This document shows, in pieces, positions 33,393-40,916 of a stretch of 40,965 nt of DNA. The stretch is from Mycobacterium sp. D16R12 (GTDB taxonomy: Bacteria > Actinomycetota > Actinomycetes > Mycobacteriales > Mycobacteriaceae). The notes under the pieces were generated by a model that saw nothing but the letters and a program-made list of their open reading frames with translations, was not told the origin of the DNA and did no database searches. Location: contig NZ_MAFC01000035.1 in assembly GCF_002013465.1 (NCBI RefSeq), positions 1 through 40,965 on the forward strand, in the 5' to 3' direction. Positions within the stretch are counted from its first letter, which is position 1. The number at the start of each line of letters is the position of its first letter. The translations under genes and the position numbers were made by a program.

Positions 33393-34737
33393 TCCCCCGA
33401 GCGTCGGCGTCGGTCAGCTCGGTGAGCTCGATCTGATCGATCCGGCGACCGTCCATGCTCGCCACCCGAGCTCGCCAGCGGGGCAGCTCAGCGAACGGAT
33501 GGTCCGGCACCACCGCCGACAATTCGACGGTGTCGCCGACCGTCGGGATGTGACCGAGCTCCTGGAGCACCAGACCGCCGATCGTCTCGTACTCACCCTC
33601 GGGGGCTCGGTAACCGGTCGCCGCGGAGACCTCGTCGATCCGCAGCAGACCCGACACCACCCAGCCGCGGCCGGAGGACACCACGTCGGGTGTCGCATCG
33701 TCGTGCTCGTCCCGGACATCGCCCACGATCTCCTCGATCATGTCCTCGACTGTCACCAGCCCGGCGGTGCCGCCGTATTCGTCGACGACCAACGCGGTCT
33801 GCATGCCATTGGCCCGTACCTGCTCCATGACCGCGTCGCCGTCGAGAGTCGAGGGCACCACCGCGACCGGCCGGGCCAGACTCGCCAGTGTGGTCGTGGC
33901 ACGGCGATCCCGTGGTACCTCGAAGATCTGCTTGACGTGCACGATGCCGATCGTCGCGTCAAGATCGCCCTCGGTGATCGGAAACCGCGAGAAGCCGGTG
34001 TCGACGGCGATGGCGATCAGGTCGGCGACCGTATCCGTCGCTTCCAGCGATTCGATCTCGGTGCGGGGGGTCATGAGTTCCTCGGCGGTGCGGCTCCCGA
34101 ACCGCAGCGAACGGTCGACCAGAACCGCGGTGGTCTCGTCCAGCGCACCGCTGCGGGCCGAGGTGCGCACCAGCGACCCCAGCTCCTGGGGCGAACGCGC
34201 CGAGCGCAGTTCCTCGGCCGGCTCGATACCCATGCGCCGCAGCACCCAGTTGGCGATGCCGTTCAACGCCCGGATCGCGAAGGCGAATACCCCCGAGAAC
34301 AGCACCATCGGCCCCGCGGTCGCGCGCGAGGTCGAGACAGGACGCGCCAAGGCGAAGTTCTTGGGCACCAGCTCACCGAAGATCATCGATATCGAGGTGG
34401 CGATGATGAGCGCCAGCGCCAGCGAAAGCGCGCTGCTGACTGTCGCTCCGGTGTATCCGATCGCCTGCGTGAGCAGGCGCGCGATCACCGGCTCGGCCAG
34501 ATAACCGGTCACGAGCGTGGTGATGGTGATGCCGAGCTGGGCTCCCGACAGCTGGAACGACAACGTGCTGTGCGCCCGTTTGACCAACCTGTCCCGGCTA
34601 TCGCCGGTCTTGGCACGCGCCTCGATGGAGCTGCGCTCCAATGCGGTCAGGGAGAACTCGGCAGCCACGAAGAGCGCCGTACCCGCCGTCAGCGCGACGA
34701 ACGCAAGCAAGCTCAGCCCGGTGAATAAGAGCGTCAC
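33376..34737 (-). CDS. CNNM/CorC-type membrane protein with CBS and CorC domains (Rv1842c-like)
   Basis: The 453-residue protein carries the DUF21 membrane domain (LLAFVALTAGTALFVAAEFS, LSGAQLGITITTLVTGYL, FGELVPKNFAL), a CBS pair (MTPRTEIESL; FPITEGDLDATIGIVHVKQIF; ALVVDEYGGTAGLVTVEDMIEEIVGD) and a C-terminal CorC_HlyC domain (GYRAPEGEYETIGGLVLQELG). The GTG at 34737 follows AAGGGG and gives 453 residues, close to Rv1842c; the frame is open further upstream but that part is not family-like. It overlaps the short partner by 17 bases, suggesting a heteromeric channel or transporter (inference). Confidence 0.87.
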   Translation of the reverse strand: MTLLFTGLSLLAFVALTAGTALFVAAEFSLTALERSSIEARAKTGDSRDRLVKRAHSTLSFQLSGAQLGITITTLVTGYLAEPVIARLLTQAIGYTGATVSSALSLALALIIATSISMIFGELVPKNFALARPVSTSRATAGPMVLFSGVFAFAIRALNGIANWVLRRMGIEPAEELRSARSPQELGSLVRTSARSGALDETTAVLVDRSLRFGSRTAEELMTPRTEIESLEATDTVADLIAIAVDTGFSRFPITEGDLDATIGIVHVKQIFEVPRDRRATTTLASLARPVAVVPSTLDGDAVMEQVRANGMQTALVVDEYGGTAGLVTVEDMIEEIVGDVRDEHDDATPDVVSSGRGWVVSGLLRIDEVSAATGYRAPEGEYETIGGLVLQELGHIPTVGDTVELSAVVPDHPFAELPRWRARVASMDGRRIDQIELTELTDADARGNDHDG

Positions 34738-34765
34738 CGCTGGCTGGCCCCTTAAGGTTGAGTGA

Positions 34766-34778
34766 TCACACGGTGTGA
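34766..34778. promoter_or_regulatory. Inverted repeat TCACAC-G-GTGTGA upstream of the CNNM pair
   Basis: Perfect 6-base arms around one base, 29 bases upstream of the GTG on the minus strand. It resembles a dimeric regulator site, but no matching regulator is evident and the spacing differs from the CRP site TGTGA-N6-TCACA. Confidence 0.35.
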
Positions 34779-34842
34779 CCGTTGTGAAGCTCATGGTAAC
34801 GGTGCACATGCTCGGCAGGTACTCAACCATCAGGGATAACGG

Positions 34843-36285
34843 TCACCAACCTTCGGGAAGTGGGCGTCCCTCCGCGAATCCGGCCGCCGACTGGACACCC
34901 AGGACGACCCGGTCGTGCAGCTCGGCCAACGTGCGCGCACCGACGTACGTGCAGGTACTGCGCACGCCCGAGATGATGTGGTCGATGAGGTCCTCCACAC
35001 CGGGACGTTGCGGGTCCAATTCGATCCGCGAGGTGGAAATACCCTCCTCGAACAGGCTTTTGCGGGCCTGGTCGAAGGCACTGTCGCCGGCGGTGCGGGC
35101 GGCCACCGCACGTTTGGATGCCATCCCGAAGCTGTCCTTGTAGCGACGGCCGCTGGCAGAGAGCTGCAGATCTCCAGGGGATTCGTGAGTGCCGGCGAAC
35201 CAGGAACCGATCATCACGTTGGCGGCACCCGCCGCGAGCGCCAGGGCAACATCCCGCGGGTGTCGAACCCCGCCGTCGGCCCACACATGGGCACCGAGTT
35301 CCCTTGCGGCCGCTGCACATTCGATGACGGCAGAGAGCTGCGGGCGACCTACGCCCGTCATCATCCGGGTGGTGCACATGGCACCGGGGCCCACGCCCAC
35401 CTTCACGATGTCCGCACCGGCTCCGATCAGATCCCTGGTGCCCTGCGCCGACACCACATTGCCCGCGGCGATGGGCACCCCCAGCGACAGTTCCGCGACC
35501 GATGCGAGTACCTCGATCATCTTCTGCTGGTGTCCGTGCGCGGTGTCGATGACCAGGAGATCCACACCGGCCTGTGCCAAGGCCGTCGCCTTCGCGCGGA
35601 CATCGCCGTTGATACCGACCGCGCCGGCAATGCGCAGGCGTCCGCTCGCGTCCAGAGCCGGTGTGTACAAACCCGCCCGGATCGCCCCGGTGCGGGTGAG
35701 GATCCCCGCCATGGTTCCGTTCGGGCGCGTCAGTACCGCCACCGGCACATGCGCCTCGGCCAGGCGATCGAAGATCGCCCGCGGATCGGTCCCCGTGGGT
35801 ACCGCGACAAAGTCGGTGGTCGCGATGTCGCGCACACGGGTGAACCGGTCGATGCCGGTACAGGCTGCCTCGGTGACCAGCCCCCGCGGCTTGCCGTCCT
35901 CAAGCACCACCGCGGCCCCGTGCGAGCGCTTGTGGATCAGTGCCACCGCCTCGCCCGCCGAGTCGTCGGGCGTCAGGGTCACGGGCGTGTCGTAGATCAG
36001 ATCGCGGCTCTTGACGAACTCGACGGTCTGCGCGACCGCCTGCACCGGAAGATCCTGGGGCAGCACGGTGATTCCGCCACGGCGCGCTACGGTCTCGGCC
36101 ATCCGTCGTCCCGCCACCGCCGTCATATTGGCAACCACGATCGGGATTGTGGTGCCGGTGCCGTCGGCGGTGGTCAGGTCGACGTCGAACCGTGAGATGA
36201 CATCGGAGTGGTTTGGCACCACGAACACATCGTCGTAGGTGAGGTCGTACGGTGGCCGCTGCCCGTCCAGAAATCTCACAGTCAT
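34843..36285 (-). CDS. guaB1: IMP dehydrogenase/GMP reductase family protein GuaB1
   Basis: A purine-salvage enzyme: mycobacterial GuaB1 has been reported to be a GMP reductase (GMP to IMP), not an IMP dehydrogenase. The 480-residue protein has the TIM barrel with the catalytic Cys in GVGPGAMCTTRMMTGVG, the Asp/Gly nucleotide-binding residues in VWADGGVRHPRD, and two inserted CBS domains (residues about 95-210). The ATG at 36285 follows AAGGAAAG, which overlaps the gnd1 stop, so it is co-transcribed with gnd1. Confidence 0.94.
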   Translation of the reverse strand: MTVRFLDGQRPPYDLTYDDVFVVPNHSDVISRFDVDLTTADGTGTTIPIVVANMTAVAGRRMAETVARRGGITVLPQDLPVQAVAQTVEFVKSRDLIYDTPVTLTPDDSAGEAVALIHKRSHGAAVVLEDGKPRGLVTEAACTGIDRFTRVRDIATTDFVAVPTGTDPRAIFDRLAEAHVPVAVLTRPNGTMAGILTRTGAIRAGLYTPALDASGRLRIAGAVGINGDVRAKATALAQAGVDLLVIDTAHGHQQKMIEVLASVAELSLGVPIAAGNVVSAQGTRDLIGAGADIVKVGVGPGAMCTTRMMTGVGRPQLSAVIECAAAARELGAHVWADGGVRHPRDVALALAAGAANVMIGSWFAGTHESPGDLQLSASGRRYKDSFGMASKRAVAARTAGDSAFDQARKSLFEEGISTSRIELDPQRPGVEDLIDHIISGVRSTCTYVGARTLAELHDRVVLGVQSAAGFAEGRPLPEGW

Positions 36286-36292
36286 GCTTTCC

Positions 36293-37747
36293 TTACGCTT
36301 CTACCTCGCTGCGGTCGCCGCTCCAGAGCGTGTGGAACTTGCCGGGGGAGTCCACGCGCTCATAGGTGTGCGCACCGAAGAAGTCGCGCTGCGCCTGGGT
36401 GAGGGCAGCAGGCAGGCGGTCGGTGCGCAGACCGTCGTAGTACGACAGTGACGAGGCGAAGCCGGGGACCGGAATTCCCAACTGGGTAGCGGTCACCACG
36501 ACGCGACGCCAGCTGTCGATGCCGTTTTCGACGGCGGCGCGGAAGTACGGGGCGGCGATCAGCGTGGCCAGGTCGGGCTCGTCGGCGAAGGCTTCCTTGA
36601 CGCGGTTGAGGAACTGAGCGCGGATGATGCAGCCACCTCGCCAAATGGTGGCCAGGTCACCCGGCTTGACGTTCCAGCCGTATTCGACGCTACCCGCGGC
36701 AATCTGATTGAAGCCCTGCGCGTACGCCACAATCTTTGATGCGTACAGCGCCTGTCGCACGTCTTCGACGAATTGCTTTGCATCGCTTGGCTTCTCGCCC
36801 AGCGATCCGGAGGTGAATCCGGCCGCGGCGGCACGCTGGGGGCGTGATCCGGACAGCGCGCGGGCGAAGACCGCTTCGGCGATACCGGTGACCGGCACGC
36901 CCAGGTCCAGGGCGGACTTCACGGTCCAGCGGCCGGTGCCCTTCTGTTCGGCGGCATCGACGATGACATCGACCAGCGGCTTGCTGGTCTTGGCGTCGGT
37001 ATGGGCCAGGACGTCGGCGGTGATCTCGATGAGATAGCTCTCCAGCTCACCGCTGTTCCACTCGGTGAAGACCTCGGCGATATCGGGTGCCGACATACCC
37101 AGCGCGTCGCGCAGCAGTTGGTAGGCCTCGCCGATCAGTTGCATATCGGAGTACTCGATGCCGTTGTGCACCATCTTCACGAAGTGCCCCGACCCGTCCG
37201 GGCCGATATGCGTGCAGCAGGGTGTGCCATCGACGTGTGCGGCAATGGATTCCAGCAGCGGACCCAGCGCCTTGTAGGACTCGACGGGGCCGCCGGGCAT
37301 GATCGAGGGGCCGTTCAGCGCGCCCTCCTCGCCACCCGAAATTCCCGCACCGACAAAGTGCAGTCCGCGTGCGGCCAGCGCGGCCTCACGGCGAATGGTG
37401 TCGGTGTACAGCGCGTTACCGCCGTCGATAATGATGTCGCCGGGCTCCATCGCGGAGGCGAGCTCTTCGATCACGGCATCGGTGGGATCACCGGCCTTGA
37501 CCATGATCAACACGCGGCGCGGGCGCTCGAGGGCCGCGACGAACTCCTCGACGGTCTCGCTGCGGATGAAGTTGCCCTCAGACCCGTGATCGGCCAACAA
37601 CGCGTCGGTCTTCGCAACCGATCGGTTGTGCAGGGCGACGGTGTATCCGTGCCGTGCGAAGTTCCGCGCGATGTTCGATCCCATGACGGCCAACCCCGTC
37701 ACACCGATCTGAGCTTTTCCCTGCGCCGAGTCGTCTGCAGCCGTCAC
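36293..37747 (-). CDS. gnd1: 6-phosphogluconate dehydrogenase (NADP-dependent)
   Basis: Oxidative pentose-phosphate pathway: 6-phosphogluconate to ribulose-5-phosphate, making NADPH. The 484-residue protein has the nucleotide loop GVTGLAVMGSNIARN, the substrate-binding motif GGEEGALNGPSIMPGG, and the catalytic Lys in GHFVKMVHNGIEY. The GTG at 37747 is preferred to 37753 because the AAAGGA ribosome site is seven bases before it. It is followed directly by guaB1 and matches Rv1844c. The gap to the upstream blaR-like gene (150 bases) holds the repeat cluster at 37794-37845. Confidence 0.95.
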   Translation of the reverse strand: MTAADDSAQGKAQIGVTGLAVMGSNIARNFARHGYTVALHNRSVAKTDALLADHGSEGNFIRSETVEEFVAALERPRRVLIMVKAGDPTDAVIEELASAMEPGDIIIDGGNALYTDTIRREAALAARGLHFVGAGISGGEEGALNGPSIMPGGPVESYKALGPLLESIAAHVDGTPCCTHIGPDGSGHFVKMVHNGIEYSDMQLIGEAYQLLRDALGMSAPDIAEVFTEWNSGELESYLIEITADVLAHTDAKTSKPLVDVIVDAAEQKGTGRWTVKSALDLGVPVTGIAEAVFARALSGSRPQRAAAAGFTSGSLGEKPSDAKQFVEDVRQALYASKIVAYAQGFNQIAAGSVEYGWNVKPGDLATIWRGGCIIRAQFLNRVKEAFADEPDLATLIAAPYFRAAVENGIDSWRRVVVTATQLGIPVPGFASSLSYYDGLRTDRLPAALTQAQRDFFGAHTYERVDSPGKFHTLWSGDRSEVEA

Positions 37748-37793
37748 CAGCACATCCTTTCGTTGACGTGTTGCGCACCAAAGCCGTTCACTG

Positions 37794-37812
37794 TTCGCGC
37801 AAGCGGCCCATC
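37794..37812 (-). repeat. 23-nt repeat, second copy in the gnd1-blaR gap
   Basis: TTCGCGCAAGCGGCCCATC differs from the matching part of 37823-37845 at one base. The two copies are tandem, 33 bases apart. Confidence 0.7.
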
Positions 37813-37822
37813 TGAACCGAAT

Positions 37823-37845
37823 GCTCTTCGCGCAAGCGGCTCATC
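37823..37845 (-). repeat. 23-nt repeat, exact inverted copy of the pgsA2 element
   Basis: This is the reverse complement of 18738-18760 with 23 of 23 bases identical; it begins GCTCTTCGCGCAAGCG. It is non-coding here. Confidence 0.8.
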
Positions 37846-37900
37846 GCCGATTCTCGCGCAGTCACTTTCGACCCGCGAGCGCGGGTCACCTACTCGTCGG

Positions 37901-38866
37901 TTAACTGCTGAACAAGCGCTGAAGTTCGGTGAACCACGGGATGACCACCGCCAACGTCGGCACCACCAGTATGGCCGCAGCGGCGGCGTAGGCGCTGCAC
38001 GACAACACGAGGCTGTTCCCGCGTCCGCCCAAGCGCCGGACCCGGATGAGAGTGGTGGGCCCACCTGCTGCCATCGCGCCCACCGGTGTCGGGCCACCCG
38101 CGCACGCGACGAGCGCGCGAGCCAGGGGAGTCGGCCCAGCTGTCCGGACCGCGGCATCGTCGGCGAGCAGCTCAACGAGCAGTTTGACCGCGTCCAGCGC
38201 GTTCTTGCTGCGCACGATGACCGGGAACGCGTCGTGGACGGCGGTGAATGCCTCCAACACCAGATCGTGGCGTGCGCGCAGATGGGCGCGTTCGTGCGCG
38301 ACGATCGCGGTGACCTCATTGTGTCCCAGCGTGCTCAGCGTTCCCTCGCTGACGACCACCCGGCTCCGCACACCCGGCAAGCAATAAGCCAAGGGTTCGT
38401 CGACTTCCAGCACCCGTAGATCGTGGTCGCGCCGGCGATTGAGGTCGTAGCCGCCGCGCCAGTTCTCGCAGTATCGCTTGTGATCCAGCAGGTCGACGAC
38501 GGCCCGGTGATGGGCGCGCCGGCGGCGGGTACGTACGCCCACCCGGATCACCGACACCATGAGCCGGATACCGATGAGGATCGTGATCGCGAACACCGTG
38601 ACGTACAGCAGCCACAAACCCCAACCGAGCCGGTCGATTTCACCGGCGATCGTGGCGGTGGGGTGACCATCCGGCCCAGGCACGAGAAGTCTGCTTGCGA
38701 TCGCAAGCCCGGAACTGAACGCGGAAAGAACGGCGGCGGCGGCGATGGCCTGCCACAGAACCATGGCGGCACGTGGCGCGCGGTACGGCCAGCGCGCACG
38801 CGCGAGCAACGCCGGTACGGGACCGGTCAGCAGCAGCGCGAGAATCGCGAACGCCAGGGCGGACAC
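37901..38866 (-). CDS. BlaR-like M56 membrane metallopeptidase (Rv1845c-like)
   Basis: The 321-residue membrane protein has about four hydrophobic helices (LAFAILALLLTGPVPALLA, AAAAVLSAFSSGLAIA, LWLLYVTVFAITILIGI and a C-terminal one) and an M56 peptidase domain with the zinc motif HERAH (H191, E192, H195). It lacks the extracellular penicillin-binding sensor of classical BlaR1. It should cleave or otherwise inactivate the adjacent BlaI repressor. The GTG at 38866 has AAGGGA 11 bases upstream. The BlaI gene lies directly upstream with 14 bases between, so the two are co-transcribed. Confidence 0.9.
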   Translation of the reverse strand: MSALAFAILALLLTGPVPALLARARWPYRAPRAAMVLWQAIAAAAVLSAFSSGLAIASRLLVPGPDGHPTATIAGEIDRLGWGLWLLYVTVFAITILIGIRLMVSVIRVGVRTRRRRAHHRAVVDLLDHKRYCENWRGGYDLNRRRDHDLRVLEVDEPLAYCLPGVRSRVVVSEGTLSTLGHNEVTAIVAHERAHLRARHDLVLEAFTAVHDAFPVIVRSKNALDAVKLLVELLADDAAVRTAGPTPLARALVACAGGPTPVGAMAAGGPTTLIRVRRLGGRGNSLVLSCSAYAAAAAILVVPTLAVVIPWFTELQRLFSS

Positions 38867-38880
38867 ATAACTAGTGTCCC

Positions 38881-39288
38881 TTACTCAGTGGGGCGACCGC
38901 CAGCAGATGGATCTTTCGCTTCGAGCTCGGCCAGTGCGCGGCGCAGCGCATCGGCCTCATCAGGGCCGACACGCTCCACGAAGTGCACCAATGCCGCCTC
39001 GCGGGCACCTGAGTTGTTGGCCTGCGCCAACGCGTCCACCATCAGGCCCGCGACGAGCTCGTCGCGGCCGTGCACGGGTGCGTAGCGGTGCGCGCGGTCA
39101 TCGCGGTGCTGAACCACCAAATCTTTCTTGGCGAGACGTTGCAACACGGTCATCACGGTCGTATAGGCGAGATCACGCCGCGTCGACAGAGCCTCGTGGA
39201 CCTGGCGCACAGTCTGGGGCTCGGGAGAGGACCACAGATGGTCCATCACCGCGCGTTCAAGTTCGCCCAGGCGTGCCATTCCGAACAT
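38881..39288 (-). CDS. blaI: BlaI-family repressor
   Basis: The 135-residue protein carries the penicillinase-repressor winged helix at residues 6-85 (LGELERAVMDHLW, QTVRQVHEALS, RDLAYTTVMTVLQRLAKKDL) and a short helical dimerisation domain. In M. tuberculosis BlaI represses the beta-lactamase gene, its own operon and others. The ATG at 39288 follows the strong GGAGG site; an internal ATG at 39279 would be too far from it. It likely represses itself through the inverted repeat at 39315-39333. Confidence 0.94.
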   Translation of the reverse strand: MFGMARLGELERAVMDHLWSSPEPQTVRQVHEALSTRRDLAYTTVMTVLQRLAKKDLVVQHRDDRAHRYAPVHGRDELVAGLMVDALAQANNSGAREAALVHFVERVGPDEADALRRALAELEAKDPSAGGRPTE

Positions 39289-39314
39289 TCTACGTTCACC
39301 TCCGACGCAATGCC

Positions 39315-39333
39315 GTACTACATCCAGTCGTAC
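39315..39333. promoter_or_regulatory. BlaI-like operator
   Basis: GTACTAC-N5-GTCGTAC is an inverted repeat with one mismatch between arms, 27 bases upstream of the blaI start on the minus strand. Its TAC/GTA arms resemble known Bla boxes. Confidence 0.55.
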
Positions 39334-39484
39334 TTCTTCTGACAGCCAACGATCCATAGCTCGGTCTTTGTTCCAGCGCTCGATTCGGTCTCACCATGTG
39401 GGCCAAATCCGTCAATGCGGCCCGATGATCAGGTGCTTCGGTGAGGGCAGTCACAACACCCGCACCTGGCGATGTCATCCTACA

Positions 39485-39503
39485 TGTGGTTAGGCTTACC
39501 TAT
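39485..39503 (+). promoter_or_regulatory. IdeR-like iron box of the FhuF-like gene
   Basis: TGTGGTTAGGCTTACCTAT matches 15 of 19 bases of the mycobacterial IdeR consensus TTAGGTTAGGCTAACCTAA. It overlaps a TATCTT -10-like box and ends 30 bases before the GTG at 39533. IdeR with iron would repress the gene, so expression should rise in iron starvation. Confidence 0.75.
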
Positions 39504-39532
39504 CTTGCCTACGTGAAGGGAGGCTGCTAACT

Positions 39533-40291
39533 GTGACACTGGCCATCGACCGATGCTCCTCGACCAGGAGTCTCATCGCCGACGATCCGCTGATCGCCGG
39601 GATGTCCATCCGCCAATCACTGCCGCTGCACGAATCGAGCAGTCGGCTTCGCGAGCTGTATCCGGAATGCCCTCGGGCCTACGGTGTCGCCGTCATGTCC
39701 GATGTCGGCCGGCGCCGATGGTGGCCGTTGGCGCGCGCCTTGAATACTGATCGGCTTGAGCGGATGTACGCCCGCGCCATCGAGGAGACCGGTAGCGATG
39801 CGGTCGCCGTCCATCAGCTCGCGGACGCTCTCGTCCACACCGTGGTCGGCCGATTGGTCGCCCTGGTCGTACTGGAAGGACGCGCCTGGGATCCGGGCCT
39901 GGGGAACTTGTGGGTCTATTTCGATTCCGAGGGCTGCATCGATTGGGCGGGGGTCGTCGACCCGACGCTGCGCGTGCTGCCCGACGACCCGGACCGGGAC
40001 CGGGAGCAAGTAGTGGTCTTCCCCAGCGAGGAAGCACTCGCGGCATGGACGGCGCACCGATGCCATCGCGCACTCGCGCCCTTGTTCACGCGGCTGTCGC
40101 AGATCAGCTCCGGCACAATGGAAATCGGCCAGATGTGGCAACTGGTCGGCTCGACCGTGGTGGGAGCGGCGACTCATGTTCCGCTGCTGGCGCGCTCCAG
40201 CGAGACCGATGGAATGCGACGCGGACAGGCGATCCTCGACCGCTTCATGACACTCGGATTGCCGGTTCGCCACAAAGCCCTTGCAATTTAG
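39533..40291 (+). CDS. FhuF-like ferric-siderophore reductase family protein, iron-regulated
   Basis: The 252-residue soluble protein resembles the FhuF/siderophore-iron reductase fold in its last 80 residues (MWQLVGSTVVGAATHVPLL, RRGQAILDRFM). True FhuF proteins end with a Cys-Cys-x-x-Tyr/x-Cys 2Fe-2S ligand set. This one ends LPVRHKALAI with no Cys, so the iron-sulfur cluster is missing and the reductase role is uncertain. The four Cys residues are scattered (C8, the Cys of PECP, EGC and HRC). The GTG at 39533 has GGGAGG upstream. An IdeR-like box controls it, so an iron-scavenging role is supported even if the activity is unknown. Confidence 0.55.
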   Translation: MTLAIDRCSSTRSLIADDPLIAGMSIRQSLPLHESSSRLRELYPECPRAYGVAVMSDVGRRRWWPLARALNTDRLERMYARAIEETGSDAVAVHQLADALVHTVVGRLVALVVLEGRAWDPGLGNLWVYFDSEGCIDWAGVVDPTLRVLPDDPDRDREQVVVFPSEEALAAWTAHRCHRALAPLFTRLSQISSGTMEIGQMWQLVGSTVVGAATHVPLLARSSETDGMRRGQAILDRFMTLGLPVRHKALAI

Positions 40292-40315
40292 GGCAGCCTT
40301 GCCTATCCTTATAAA
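40288..40315 (+). promoter_or_regulatory. IdeR-like box and promoter of the iron-responsive small RNA
   Basis: TTAGGGCAGCCTTGCCTAT at 40288-40306 matches 14 of 19 bases of the IdeR consensus (counting the S position) and overlaps the stop of the FhuF-like gene. TATAAA at 40310-40315 is a -10 element; transcription would start near 40322. Confidence 0.7.
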
Positions 40316-40321
40316 CGTCGA

Positions 40322-40440
40322 ACGCGCTACAGCGCGACCAGACACCCGGACCGTGCCGGAGTCCTGAGGGCTGCAGAGACCCCCGGTCCACTCGAAGGAA
40401 GTGCCCCACCCGCTTCGGCAGGTGGGGCACTTCTTCGTTA
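40322..40440 (+). ncRNA. mrsI: Iron-responsive small RNA, MrsI (ncRv11846) homologue candidate
   Basis: A non-coding stretch of about 120 bases preceded by an IdeR-like box. It begins with the stem CGCGC-TACA-GCGCG (40323-40336), has an unpaired GC-rich middle, and ends in a 13-bp hairpin: GAAGTGCCCCACC at 40398-40410 with GGTGGGGCACTTC at 40421-40433, capped by a C(TTCG)G tetraloop, then TTCGTT. MrsI of M. tuberculosis is IdeR-controlled and, by its ncRv11846 name, lies just past Rv1846c; the same slot is used here, before the Rv1847-type gene. It limits iron-using proteins when iron is scarce. The exact ends and seed are inferred, not seen. Confidence 0.75.
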
Positions 40441-40468
40441 CGGGATGCCGCACTGATATGAACATCAG

Positions 40469-40879
40469 ATGCCAGACACGCCGGAGCACCTCAGCAAGAT
40501 GCCTACCGCGCCCTTCGACAAGCTCGTGGGGCTCGAATACACCTCGCTGACACCTGAGGGAGTGTCCGCCACCCTGACGGTCACCGAGAACCTGTTGCAA
40601 CCCAACGGGATCGTGCACGGCGGCGTGTACTGCTCGGTGGTCGAAAGCGTGGCGAGCGTCTCCGGGTACATCTGGCGCGCCAACGTGTTGGGGGAGGAGA
40701 GCGCGGTGGTCGGGGTCAACAACAACACCGACTTCCTGCGCGCCATCTCATCGGGCACACTCACCGCCACGTCCACTCCGATACACCGGGGCCGTCGTCA
40801 GCAGCTGTGGCTCGTCACCATTACCGACGACCAGAACCGGTCAATCGCGCGCGGGCAGGTTCGCTTGCAGAACTTATGA
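40469..40879 (+). CDS. Hotdog-fold thioesterase (PaaI type, Rv1847-like)
   Basis: The 136-residue cytoplasmic protein is a single hotdog domain: VGLEYTSLTPEGVSATL, the catalytic-region motif NGIVHGGVYCSVVESVAS (usually Asp/Glu near this helix), GVNNNTDFLRA and the strand ATSTPIHRGRRQQLWLV. Members hydrolyse acyl-CoA thioesters; the substrate is unknown. It begins 29 bases after the predicted small RNA end, so read-through from the sRNA promoter is possible. A strong terminator follows at 40882. Confidence 0.88.
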   Translation: MPDTPEHLSKMPTAPFDKLVGLEYTSLTPEGVSATLTVTENLLQPNGIVHGGVYCSVVESVASVSGYIWRANVLGEESAVVGVNNNTDFLRAISSGTLTATSTPIHRGRRQQLWLVTITDDQNRSIARGQVRLQNL

Positions 40880-40881
40880 GA

Positions 40882-40916
40882 CTCGGGTGGGCGCGACCCC
40901 CGTGCGCCCACCCGAG
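40882..40916 (+). terminator. Strong terminator after the thioesterase
   Basis: CTCGGGTGGGCGC at 40882-40894 pairs perfectly with GCGCCCACCCGAG at 40904-40916 around a nine-base loop. It starts three bases after the stop and is followed by CTCATTT. Confidence 0.75.

Noticed and set aside
34766..34778. CRP-type cAMP receptor site
   Set aside because: Half-sites are in the opposite order (TCACA before TGTGA) and one base apart, not TGTGA-N6-TCACA.
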